Shown one piece after another: positions 50,505 to 61,971 of a DNA stretch of 64,000 nucleotides; within the stretch, counting starts at the first letter, position 1, and every line of letters starts with the position of its first letter. The position numbers and the translations under genes were made by a program. This DNA comes from Adineta steineri (lineage: Eukaryota > Rotifera > Eurotatoria > Adinetida > Adinetidae), in contig CAJNOI010000025.1 of assembly GCA_905250115.1 (NCBI GenBank), forward strand, positions 732,697 through 796,696, in the 5' to 3' direction. The notes under the pieces are model-generated. The model was not told where the DNA came from, ran no database searches, and saw only the letters and a list, made by a program, of their open reading frames with translations.

Positions 50505-52230
50505 TTATTGGCGTTGTTCATTAGTATTACGATTATTTTTTCGACATTCAAATAATTGAGGATAGAAATCATTTACTGCCGTATTGATAACATCAACAGA
50601 TGGTGCTAAAATAAATTTCAAATCATTTATTTTCGATTAAATTAAGTTCTACAAGAAAATATAAATAATACATATACCTTAGAGAGATTTATGGTTTAGA
50701 TCGAGCAATGAAGTATTGATTTAAAGAGGTATGGTTTAATCAAATAAAGCAAAAGTAAAATTTGGCATTCATCTACTGAATGTATCAGAAAAGTTGCGCA
50801 GATTTTATTCGCTTTGAGTATAAATAAATAACTACACAACTAGGGAAATCCTACTACTGACCATAGAGAGATCGATTAGATTTGCTGATTTTACTCCCTA
50901 GGTAAACTAAAACATTTATTATTCTACTCCCATTATTCTTTATTTATATTAATAAATGAAGATCATAATCTTAAATTCTATGAAAATTTAATGAATGATT
51001 TCGTTTATACAATTACCTGTCAATGTTACACTTCCAGTGGTAAAAACTTTGAGAACGGCTCTATTGTTCAATCTGACTGTAGCACCTGGATGAATTTCAG
51101 GTTCATAACTAAAAAAAGAAAGATCAATATTAAAAATAAAATCATCATTTGTATTTTTTTTCTTCAATTACCTGACACATTCAGGATACAAACGACTTAG
51201 TTTAACAATATCAATTGTCCATGGCATTGAACACGTTGCAAGACAGTTGACAATACGATAGTTTCGAAATTTGGTGTTGAATCCGAGTCGTTGTAAGCAT
51301 CGAGCAACACGTCGTGCCGCACGTTGTGCATCAACCTCACTGGAATATGTAGTGGTATACATTTATCTGTAATGCTACTAATAGAATTTATCCTTTTACA
51401 CACACCTCGTTGTTCCTGTTACTGTCACTTTGCCCGATGACCAGAGGTTGGCTGAACAATATGGATTTCGCATCTTCATCAATAACATCTATAAGACAAA
51501 AAAAGAAAATAGATTTACTTTTAAAATAAATGAAAACAAAACATACAGCATTGCCACGTTTATAAATGACATTTGCTGCTTCCATAGCAATTTTCCGTAG
51601 ATTCAATTTACAACCAAGTGCAAATGTACAAACAATATTATTTACAAATAATTCTATTTCAGGATCTTGTTGATTATTTTGTGTATCAATGTCATTTGTC
51701 TAAAAAGAAATTTTAAAGTATTTTTTGTTAGTTTTTTCTTTTAGAAAAATCAAATTTGAAAAATTTTCTTTTCATTCAACCTTTTCTTCGATATTTTCTA
51801 AAATTATTTGTCGTTGAATTGTTGATGTCGCTAATCGTCCAAGTGTAGATTTATCAATACAAGTACCCGTTTGAAAATTATTATTATTATTATTTAAATT
51901 TGATATTGTCGGACCTTGTCCAGTTATTGTTGTATTACTATTATTGATTAATGTATAGGATGGTGAGACGAGATGTACTGTTTGTGAAGACTGACGAATA
52001 ATATTATTCGGTGTTGATGATGGTTGTGTTGTAATATAATATGTTGATGAATTTTTATTGATTTTTGAAACAGCTGATGATGTTGGAGCTGTTAAATGCC
52101 AAGAAGGATTTGTTGAAGACGATGAAACAAATGTATGATGATTATTTGGTGTATTCATTATTTGATAATTAGGGTGAACAACGGCAGAAGTTGATACTAC
52201 TGATGGATTTACATTAGTTGTTGAAAACAT
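50505..52230 (-). CDS. TBPL1: TBP-like factor (TLF/TRF2 type), right-arm copy
   Basis: Predicted 348 residues. Exons: 51781-52230, 51547-51699, 51406-51488, 51172-51339, 51017-51108 and 50505-50605. All six have intact frames and splice sites. Compared with the left copy, the Asn run is one residue shorter, ENVEEK is ENIEEK, and RLYSECV is RLYPECV; the rest of the saddle reads the same. Both copies look functional. Confidence 0.9.
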
Positions 52231-52369
52231 TATTATAATTATTTATCTGACTGAATTTTTTATTTAGTTTCAAATAATATTGACAGTACATATGTTGTTG
52301 TTCTTTTTTTTTTATTTATTTCTTTTGATTTCACTGTCTGCTGTCTCGCAGCTGATGATTTCGATCGTT

Positions 52370-52377
52370 CTTATATA
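52370..52377 (-). promoter_or_regulatory. TATA-like box upstream of TLF gene (right arm)
   Basis: TATATAAG on the minus strand about 140 bp before the TLF start; unchanged relative to the left arm. Confidence 0.35.
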
Positions 52378-53040
52378 GCTAATAGCTACCATCGAACATG
52401 TCTATGTGCCTCCGTACATATCATAATTTATTCATTATATTTGTTTGTTTTTTATTAATGAAATAAAAATAATTTTTACGAGAAATTTTTTGTGAATATT
52501 ATTATGAAATTGATAATTAAGAAATAATGAATCATTGAAATGATTAATCATGTTTTCTGTTCATGATGTAAGTTGTTAAAATAATAAATCATCCGTTGGA
52601 CGAATAGCTTAAGGTTGAAGGACTTCTTGATTAATTTGTCAAATATTGTTATAGCTATGATTAAGCGAAGTTCTTTTTGCATGTTATCTTTATCACGTGT
52701 TCGAAATTATTTCGTGACATTTTTAAAAGTAATTTTAACTGACCTAAATCATAATAAACTTATAATATTATTCTTGTCTAAGTTAATTAAAAGAGTACTT
52801 TGATATTGTTCAGATCCGAAACATGAATATAATGTGAATTACAAATGAAGAAATAAAATATTTGTCAGAAAAAGTATCAAGTAAACTTCAAATTTTATAT
52901 CTGCAACTAGCAATGCAATAGATTCGCTCTCAGATTTTTATATATATTTACTTACGCATTATGAGTGATAAGTTTGAGATGAAATAGATAAATCAAGACG
53001 GTCAAAGATCAAAACAAAATTACTACTATATTCTTAAATT

Positions 53041-53317
53041 CAGAACTGAGCAAAGTACTCGTACTCGAGGGGTTGGTACTCATACTTGTACTCGAGAATA
53101 TGATCTTGGAGTTCTTAATTATGTCTCATAAAAAATTACTATATGATTATGTGCTGCGTGGATGACATGAATTTTTGACGTCTTTTTGTTTCGACTGTTT
53201 AAATATAGATTTGTCCCCCTACCAACTATGGCAAAAACTCTTAGTCACCCTCGATACAATAGTACTCGTGTTGGTACTCGAGTACGGTTTTGTTGTACTC
53301 GTACTCGCCCAGCTCTA
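53041..53317. mobile_element. hAT-like MITE with 8-bp target duplication (right arm)
   Basis: A 277-bp element flanked by exact 8-mers CTTAAATT (53033-53040 and 53318-53325), the complement of the left-arm duplication. Termini are CAGAACTGAGCAAAGTACTC and, on the complement, TAGAGCTGGGCGAGTACGAG. It keeps an internal segment near 53058-53095 that the left copy lacks. Confidence 0.8.
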
Positions 53318-53646
53318 CTTAAATTGTTAATATCAACAGTATAGCTATTGTCTGTCTTACGTTTTTCTCCTCTCTTTTTTCATGGAGTCAAACAATGTTA
53401 CATATCAGATTAATTTTGAAGCTAGTTTTTAACCGGACAATTGCGAAGCCTCTAAGTTTTTGTATCATAATATGACAAAAAAACAATTTTAAAAGTTGAT
53501 GTAAATGTTACCTAAGCAATTCATGATATACGCGGCTTTCAATTCTAAAGCTAAAAGAGATTTACTGCAACCCGTAAAAAAAATAAATATAAAAGTATTG
53601 TGTTTTTTTTTAAAGTCATAAGAGAATGTTTTACAAAATTATATAA

Positions 53647-55284
53647 TTAATCAAATCTAACAGTTACACCAATTTTCTTTGGTTTATTTACATTTGTTAC
53701 ATTATATCCTCCACTATTTACTTCATTTCCACCATCACCAAAACTTACAAATTGCATAAGTCTTGCACAAATCAACTTCAATTCCAATCGAGCTAAATCT
53801 TGACCCATACATTGCCGATGACCACCACCAAATGCCATCAGTGCAGACAGATTATTTTTATGTTCTGTATCATAAAGAAATCGTTCAGGATGAAATTCAT
53901 TTAGATCATATAAATCAGACCAATAACGTTTATCTCTTGCTAAAGCATAGAATGAAATCATGACTGATTCACCTTTTTTCAATTCAAATCCACTTGCTGG
54001 TAGTTTATCATCAGTTATTAATGTTCGAATAGTACCTAATGCAGGTCCAACTAAACGTAATAATTCACGAAGGACACATTCTAAATAAACAAGTGAATCC
54101 AGTTGTTCGTGTGAAATACGTTGACCATTGTATTCAGCCAGTTCCTTTTTGATCTGATTTTGAATTTGTGGATTTTTACTCATAAAATAAATGAACCATA
54201 TAAGCGAAGTTGATGTTGTGCCATAACCGGCACCAAGAAATCCAATCATTTCATTCATTACTTCGACTCGAGACAGTCCTATATATCCACTAGGAATGAA
54301 TAAAATAATATTTTTTTTATTGCGAATAATCTACCTTTCTTTTCTTCTTCCGGTTTCGCTGCTTCAGCTTTTTCATCTGCTTGTAAAGAAGTTACCAATG
54401 ATGCTATAAAACTTATTCGTTTACGTTCTGATCTCATTTCTGATGATGAATTTAATTCATGTTCAATCATATCGTTTACATATCGATCAATAATAGTTCG
54501 TGCTCGCCGTGCTTTAAAGTTTAAAAACCAGAAGATTCGAGCTACAAATGTTGGTAATTGAAGAACAATTTGCATAGTATTTAAAAATGAATGAAATGCT
54601 TCAGTAAGTTCATGTTTATTATTGCCTGAATTTTCCTCAAGTGTTTGAAGATCATAATCAAAAGCAATAAAACCAAATATACCAAGTAATAACTGTTGTG
54701 ATTGTTCAATCATATCTAGATGAACTTCGTTTGAATCTTTGTATTGAGTACGCCATCGATCTAATAATTTATCAGTACATTCAGTAATTGTATTAAAATG
54801 AACAAGAATTTTTGCCCGACGGAATAATGGAGCCGTAAAACTAGCATGTCGTTTGAATTCTGCACCTAAATAAATAACATTCTAATCATCAGTTGAATAA
54901 ATGTGTCAAAATAAATCTACCTTTTAAACAAATAACTCCATGTGGATTTATGATTTTGAGATTTTTAGTAAAAACATCACCTTGATCATAGATTAGTCGA
55001 TGAGAAAATATATGTTGTGCATCTTCAAGACAATTGATCATTATCATACGTTTTGATCCTAGCCATAGTTGATAAACATCACCAAATCTTTCTCTCATGT
55101 ATAGAAGAACATCTGGTATTGACCCAGCTCCTGGTAAAAGAAATGCACAATGAAGTAAATTTCCGAACATAAAGTGAGGTGGAATGCCAGGTATAGGGCC
55201 ATGTAACGTAAAATATTTGGATTTAAAATAATAATAAACAATAGAGAAAAAAAGTAGGACAATAGCAAATGTCACTGAAAACAT
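53647..55284 (-). CDS. Cytochrome P450 monooxygenase, right-arm copy
   Basis: Predicted 508 residues from exons 54921-55284, 54335-54865 and 53647-54278, the same exon lengths as the left copy. The heme loop FGGGHRQCMG, HPERF and LRELLRL are intact. Differences from the left copy include Q/R and P/S in IIDRYVNDMIEHELNSSSE, T/I in ERKRISF, S/P in MSKNPQIQ, H/R in NGQRISH and V/I in LGTIRTL. Intron 54279-54334 is 56 bp, so it must be spliced to keep frame. Confidence 0.92.
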
Positions 55285-56406
55285 GTTTTTTCATGAAATA
55301 TGGACATGTATGTCGAATGTAACAATGATATGTGATAATAAAGAACGTTCTCTTTCTTTTCTATACAAGCGATTAAATTCCTAGTAGAGGAATGAATTAT
55401 TGACTTTTGTAGTGGCTGAAGTTGTACGATGATTCATTGACGAAAACTGATTATTTTTGTTATAAAAAGAAAGAAATAAGGATAAAGAGTGTATTCGTTG
55501 AACACTATTCCAATACATGATATAAAAAGATTTTGTTGGCCAAGGTTTTTTTAAACTTCAGAATCTGTTTCAATACAAAATAGAGTAGGATTGTAAATTG
55601 ATAACTATTGATTTTACTTCTTGATACAGTTTTGATCCTATTGAACATTCATATATTCAATAATTAAGAAAATCTCTATACACTTCATTGGTGGATATTA
55701 GAAGAGTACTTGTCTTCAAATTAAATCAGACCCTGGAGTAAGAATACGCGTGTGACAGTTGAATCTTGTGAAATATGAGAAACTGTACTAAGAAGCTCGC
55801 GAACAGTTTCGATTCCAGTTCATGGAAAATGATAGCCAGTTCCAGTTTAACTCGTGTGAAATGGTGATCAAATGTTTTCAGATGAATCTGAACAGATGCA
55901 TCACTCCGCATTCTCAGAATTGATATGGAGCTGTCACACTCCTCAACCATTTGTTTACTATATACATGATTAAGATAGATATTGATAAATTATGGCATTT
56001 CAATTCTTTATTACTTTCTAGCTTAATCTCAAAAGAATATCTTTTCTCTGTTCGCAAATTAAAATAGTTCGATAAAGTGCAGTTTCAAAAATTCTTCTAC
56101 TCTATTCATATTTACATTCTATAAATTTTTACCCTGGGAAAACATACTGTACAGTCAATAGCAATTTAGATTATGAAAATCTTCACTAAAATAGTAAATT
56201 TTTAACATAGTTATCTATATTTATCAGTTCGCTGACTGGTCCATAACAATATACAGTATGAATTTGACATTTGATATTATGAGATAAAGTATATCTCATA
56301 TACAGACAGAAGCTATGCATTAGTGGAATATTTTATTGATTCTCTTTGTACATAAAACTTCTGCTTTATTATCAACACAAGAAAATCTTCAATATAACAT
56401 AACATA
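55285..56406. other. Spacer between P450 and P450 pseudogene (right arm)
   Basis: Counterpart of 38661-39717. No gene recognised; an open frame at 55726-55950 is not preserved on the left arm. Confidence 0.5.
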
Positions 56407-57400
56407 ATTAATCAAATCTAACAGTCACACCAACTTCTTTTTGGTTTAATTAAATCTATTATGTCGTATCGTTGACTATTTACTTCATTTCCATCATCAC
56501 CAAAACTTACAAATTGTATAAGTCTTGCATTAATCGCGCTAAATCTGAATCCATATACTGTTGATCACTACAACGAAATGCTATCAATCCTGATAAATAT
56601 TTTTTATGTTCTGTACCATTTAGATCGTATGAATGGGAGCAATAACGTTGATCTCTTGCTAAAACATAAAATGAAATCACGACTGATTCACCTTTTCTCA
56701 ATTCAAATCCACTTGCTGGTTGTTTATCATCAGTTGTCAATGTTCGAACAGTACCTAACATAGATGGAACTCAACTTAATAATTCACGAAGGACACATTC
56801 TAAATAAACAAGGGAGTTAAGTTGTTCGAGTGAAATACGTTGACTCCTACGGTCAGACAATGAAATTGATATTGTTTCCTAAGCAATAAAAAGGAGTGAA
56901 AGTATTTCATCTATTATTTTTGTTGATGAAAGTTTTAAACGGTTAACAGTTGGTAATAAAATAATGTTTGTTTTCTTCTTCAACTTGAATTACATCAACA
57001 TTTCATGTTCTTGCGAAGATGTTCGTTTACTTTCTAGTTTCATGTTCATTCGTATCTAAACGAACTTTTGCTAGATCTTTGTATTGAGTACACTATCGAT
57101 ATAATAATTTATCAGTATGATCAATAATCGTTTTAAAATGAAGAAGAATTTTTGTACGACGAACTAGTATAGTTGTATAATTCATATGACGTTTGAAACA
57201 GCTATATAAAATGAAGCAAACTGTTAAATGGACTGGTTCATTTTGATAAATAAGTTCAAGTTCCTTAGAATAAGTATGACCTTGATTATAGAACGTGTTC
57301 AAAAGAATTGACAATAATTAGACGTATTGAATCAAGTCATTGCTGATAGACATCACGAAATTTATTATTCTATTATAGAAGAATATCTGCTATTGTCATG
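56407..57400 (-). pseudogene. Tandem P450 pseudogene, right arm
   Basis: The C-terminal exon (56407-56880) retains LTTDDKQPASGFELRKGES but has lost the PERF segment, and the heme loop has decayed (RCSDQQYMDSDLARL). A block of about 185 bp unrelated to P450 follows, also present on the left arm. Then at about 57070-57330 come decayed N-terminal exon pieces (FKRHMNYTTILVRRTKILLH, YNQGHTYSKELE) with in-frame stops. Similarity to the P450 upstream region continues towards 57600. The middle of the gene is gone. Confidence 0.8.
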
Positions 57401-57854
57401 AATCATTATAAAATTAATCTAATTTGAAATAAATTAGAAAAGCAACATATAGTTGGAATATTAAATAAAAAAAGCGTTCGGATTATATTACAAAGTGTTA
57501 TCATAAATATGGTTCTTATTAAATGTAAATATGTATGTCGATAATAACAACAATATGTAACAATGAAAATTTATCCTTTTTCTTTTCTATGCAAGCAAAG
57601 ATAGTTTGGAATGTATTTATGTAATTCAGCAGAGATATCGATTAAATCATATTGTTTTTTGTCCTTCCGAACACGACAAGACGCACTAACTTATTCAAGA
57701 TGTGAAATAGATATCTTATAATGGCAATACTCTTCTTGCATGTTTAACAAATGTTAGCAATACATAACAGTATTTATCATTTTGGATCGATTTGTGAATT
57801 GAAACTATATATATTACAGAACATTACTAATACAGTCTTGATTACAGTATTTAT

Positions 57855-58119
57855 ATAAGACACAAATAACAGGACTATCAATCATTTTATTATTAAAAAA
57901 CAATATACGTGATGTTTCGTTCTACCTAAAAACATCATCAGACACGTCCATTAGAATATTTAAGAAAAAAACACGCACATAATATCACTGTATTTATATT
58001 ATCTAACTTTCTCGCTCACTTATACGTGTCTGATGATGTTCTTAGGTAGCACGAAATGTCATACATATTGTTTCTAAATAATAGAATGATTGATTACAAC
58101 CTTTCTGTTTGTATCTTAT
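57855..58119. mobile_element. Foldback/MITE-like inverted repeat
   Basis: Arms of about 93 and 96 bp (57855-57947 and 58024-58119) separated by 76 bp. The inner 47 bp match at 40 positions (shared core AACATCATCAGACACGT); outer parts are more diverged. No ORF. Consistent with a MITE or a foldback element; no target duplication was identified. Confidence 0.6.
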
Positions 58120-58409
58120 CGATATTTATAGTTATATGTCATTGTAATTGTAATTGTAATTGTTTTCTATTTATCATGTATGAATAATTCGATGCTAATA
58201 ACTATTGAAATTCTTAGATGCATCATTATCTTCAGGAAGTTATCGGATATGACCATTTGAAATATTTTATAATTGCATTCTTCATGACATTCATAGTTTT
58301 TTCGATTATAATTTCCGCACGAATGCATATTTCATTTCGTCAATTGAATTGTTCATCACTTCAATAACAAGTTTTACGAGTTGTGTGAACCAATGTAAAA
58401 AAAAAAGAT

Positions 58410-58655
58410 TAGAAAAATCAGATTAAAAGTTAATTAAAATGGCACCATTTTAATCTGATTTTTATCATAAGTAACTGCGATTATATATGATTTGGATTAT
58501 TTTATAAAGATTTAACTGATTAAGTTTTTTTTGATCGATTAAAACTGATTAAAATCATTATAAAATAATCCATATCATATATAATCGCAGTTACTTATAG
58601 AAAAAATCAGATTAGAATGGTGCCATTATAATTAATTTTTAATCTGATTTTTCTT
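58410..58655. mobile_element. Nested-palindrome foldback element
   Basis: Near-perfect arms of about 98 bp (58410-58507 and 58558-58655) around a 50-bp centre. Each arm itself contains a palindrome (AAATCAGATT ... TGGCACCA ... AATCTGATTT), so one strand could form a branched cruciform. The core CTGCGATTATATATGAT is shared exactly. No ORF; likely a MITE-type element. Confidence 0.65.
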
Positions 58656-61098
58656 ATATTTATTCTACATGGAAAGTATTAGACATTTCTTATTCTAACA
58701 CAATTGGATAGCGCATCGATTACTTTAACAAATCATATAGTTTACATTTTATGTCCTTCGAATGTAGTCTAAAAACATTTTTCTAATGGTAACTATCAAA
58801 TGAAAGACAGGACATTTTTTTCACAATTATTAGGAGCTGTAGTGCGTAAATTATAGAGCTGTTCACGCTTCCTCTTTTAGTATATATTTTGTTCTCTACA
58901 AAGACATATTGCGCGATAGAAATATATAATTAGAAAAAAGAATCTCTTGTTCCTTTAAAAAGATGTTTTTTTTTGCAATTATAAGAAATGGTCGCACTGA
59001 CTTTGCGCTTTTCGGAAAACAAAAAAGTGCACAATTAATATACGCTATAATATGTAGACTGTAGAGCTTGTAACTAGAGACCTGTATCGGTGTCAACTAA
59101 ATTTCCTGTCTATAATTCATATTTTACATTAATTTTTTTTAGGTGAAGGTTCTATTCTTTGATATTTTCTCCACAAACGGATGTATTTTGAGAGCTCAAT
59201 CGATGTTTTATTGAGGTTCACGGACGCAAAAGATTGACTCCGATGCAAGTCTCTACTTATAACGCTGCATCATCTCATGTATTTTATTTTTAATTACACA
59301 CACTGTAGGCTACTCAAAAAAAAAAATTTTTTTTGGCTGCTTTCTGAAATTCATTAATTTTTTGGAATAGAGCCGTAGGATGTATAAAATGTAAACTATA
59401 TGATTCGATAGAGTAATCGATGCTTTATCCAACCGTATTAAGATAAGAAATTTCTAGTGTTTCACATAAATACAAAAAATAACATAATCAACCTGTATGA
59501 GTAATATTACATTTTATTTCTCGAGTGAATATAATCATTTGTCGCAGTACATATTTTAAAAAATAAACAAATATAGTCATACAAAACCTTGATATGTATA
59601 TATCTATAATATCTGACAGTTTTCTTCGTTTAGAAATGACTAATGTATTTTGGTGTATGTCGTCATATGAAATAATAGATTCTATCATGCATTAGTAATG
59701 AGAAAATGTCATAAGTTCGTATGATGTATGAACTTTTTCTAAACAATACGGATTATAATATGACTATATAATCATAATGATTCATTTAGTATAAATATAG
59801 TTTATTCTTTTCTTCTCACTGCTTTTGATACAATATGATAAAATAACCAATTAAAGAATAGATGAATATTCAATCAATAGGGTATTCAAAAATTCATGAA
59901 TTCATAAAACAGTCACGTTTGCCAATAATAATGCATAATAATTCATAAGACGAGTTTTGATCAGCGTGCAATTATACGCTATTATTTATCCTGTTATAAC
60001 CGCGTGTTATTTCAAATTAACGACGATAGAAGTTAATAGAATACACATAGAAGTAATAATACTAAAGTGATAATAACAACACGATTATTGATGCTTGCTG
60101 TCATTGATGTTTTCCAGATATAAATTATAAAAGCATCAAGAAAATGAACGGATGTTAACTTAAATGTCTTGTCAATCTTTATTCTAACCCACAAACTGCT
60201 GTGTTTTGATATTATAATTACAAAGCTTATCTATCGCATAATGTACGATTTGCTTGTATTCGCAGTTGGACTCTTGCTGATTGACATGTTATCAAGTTTG
60301 TTTTATATCTTAATGCCAAAATACGCAAAGAAACGTTTTTTTCGTTCTGTTAATCTCTTAAATAAAAAATACTTGTAACGAGTATAGTATTACACCATAC
60401 AAAACTTAAATTATGCCCATAAGCTACAATCATCCAAAAGTAAATATAAAAGATATATAATACTAGCTAACAGCATACTTTTTTTTTCTTCAAATAAATT
60501 ATATAGAAAACATTTATATATATATTTGTATTTATTCTATTGACCTACGTACTTATTCTGACAGTTTGTTTGTTGAGAGCAACACTTATCTCAACTATGA
60601 TTTCTATTTAAATATCCATATATTGTTGTAAACAAAAAACTGACATCTGCCAGTTTTTTTTATCTGGTCTATAGAGTACATCACAGCAGCTAAATTTATT
60701 TAAGTCAACTTCCTATTGAATCTATTGTCTCTGAAGAAATTGTTCATTGTGAGAAAATAAAATAATAGAATAATAAAAAAAGAATTTTTTTTTCTCTATA
60801 TAACATAGTCTTTTGTCGTTTTTTTTCTTTCTCATTCTTTTATGTGTTTTATTTTCTATGGATGATTTCCTACGCATTATTTGTAAGATAGCTGCATGTT
60901 TTCTTAGAATATATAACTACACCTAAAAGGTCGTTAGAGAGCAAGCTGCTGTGCGTGTATTCATGTGTTTCTGTGTTATTTTTCTCTTTCTTTCATCGCT
61001 CTTTCTCTTCGTCGATCTAACTCTGCGACGAATTCGCATCATGTGAGAAGATAAATTACATACTTACATTCTTTTATTATCGATCGATAACGGTCGCT

Positions 61099-61971
61099 AT
61101 GCGATCTTTCTGTCAACTAATTTTATTTTCAGTTTTTTTAATTAAATATTCTTCAAGTAAATATATTTTCTGTACATCAAAATGTAGTAAAATAATTGTT
61201 CCATTTAACAAATCCTTATGGATACCTGTTGCATGTCAAGAAAATACAGATATTTATGATATCGCATTAATTTGTACCGTTCATTATCGTATTGATTATG
61301 ATGCAAAACATGTTTATATCGATTTTATAGCTAGCAATGATACAAATAATGTAAGAGAACCTTATCAAACGGAATTTTTAATTCAAACAGTATGGTTAGG
61401 TTTTAATGAACAATCTGGTCAACCAAATATAACAGATCGTCAATACGAATGTAATACACAAAATGATTGTGCACGTTTATTTTATTTAAGTACGATTCAA
61501 CGTTTAATTACTGATGGAAAATTACAATTAGATGAAATTCGTTCAAAATTATATAAATCACGTTTACCAACAAATAAATCAAAACATTATTATTGTAAAG
61601 ATAATAGTAAAAGAGGTAACAAATCAGCAGTGATATGTAAGAGTGGTTTATGTTCTGCAGATAATACAAATATGGAACAACATTGTGCCAAAGATAATTC
61701 ACCAACTTTATTTAGTAATATAGAATATCATGTACCAAGATTAATAAAACATGAAAAAGAAGTTATACAATATAAATGTAACAAAAATTTATGTAATAAA
61801 AATGATATGATCGTAATAATTAATCAACATCTTCGAAATTATACATATTGGTATAATATGAGAGATGACAGATCAATTCCAATCGCAACAAAATCACTAA
61901 CAATTTGTCGAACTGTACCTTATTATTTAGTAATTCTATCTTCGTTATTTTGCTTTCATGTAAACATTTGA
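61099..61971 (+). CDS. Secreted, possibly GPI-anchored Cys-rich protein
   Basis: Single-exon 290-residue ORF with a signal peptide (MRSFCQLILFSVFLIKYSSS). Cysteines are spread through the chain in recurring pairs (CTSKCSK, ECNTQNDC, KCNKNLCNKND). The ending CNKNLCN resembles the last cysteines of Ly6/uPAR three-finger proteins, but the full pattern is not established. A hydrophobic C-terminus (VPYYLVILSSLFCFHVNI) could be a GPI signal or membrane anchor. Several N-x-S/T sites are present. No intron, unlike its neighbours. Function unknown. Confidence 0.75.
   Translation: MRSFCQLILFSVFLIKYSSSKYIFCTSKCSKIIVPFNKSLWIPVACQENTDIYDIALICTVHYRIDYDAKHVYIDFIASNDTNNVREPYQTEFLIQTVWLGFNEQSGQPNITDRQYECNTQNDCARLFYLSTIQRLITDGKLQLDEIRSKLYKSRLPTNKSKHYYCKDNSKRGNKSAVICKSGLCSADNTNMEQHCAKDNSPTLFSNIEYHVPRLIKHEKEVIQYKCNKNLCNKNDMIVIINQHLRNYTYWYNMRDDRSIPIATKSLTICRTVPYYLVILSSLFCFHVNI

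Larger units (their letters stand above)
52231..53646. other. Spacer between TLF and P450 (right arm)
   Basis: Counterpart of 41354-42742. Contains the TATA-like box of TLF (52370-52377) and the longer copy of the hAT-like MITE. Confidence 0.5.
50144..57065 (-). repeat. Right arm of the large inverted duplication
   Basis: Reverse-complement match to 38030-44833, including TLF, MITE, P450 and P450 pseudogene. Exon lengths are identical except for one Asn codon in TLF exon 1. Differences are scattered substitutions and small indels in spacers and introns. The outer limit of detectable similarity is near 57065; beyond it the P450 pseudogene continues on this arm only. Confidence 0.95.
57401..61098. 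other. Intergenic region with two foldback elements
   Basis: About 3.7 kb without a recognised multi-exon gene. It contains two long inverted repeats (57855-58119 and 58410-58655). A 45-codon frame at 60241-60378 encodes one hydrophobic segment (LLVFAVGLLLIDMLSSLFYI) followed by a basic end; there is no other support for it. Confidence 0.5.

Noticed and set aside
50991-51200. Plus-strand frame with a close twin at 43804-43989
   Set aside because: Antisense shadow of TLF exon 5; conserved only because the arms are duplicated.
39718-55284. Retrocopy origin for one P450/TLF set
   Set aside because: Both copies keep all introns, promoters and spacers, so the duplication was at DNA level.
38030-57065. 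Reading the inverted arms as the terminal repeats of one giant transposon
   Set aside because: The arms carry intact host genes with introns, there is no transposase, and no target duplication is visible at the outer edges.
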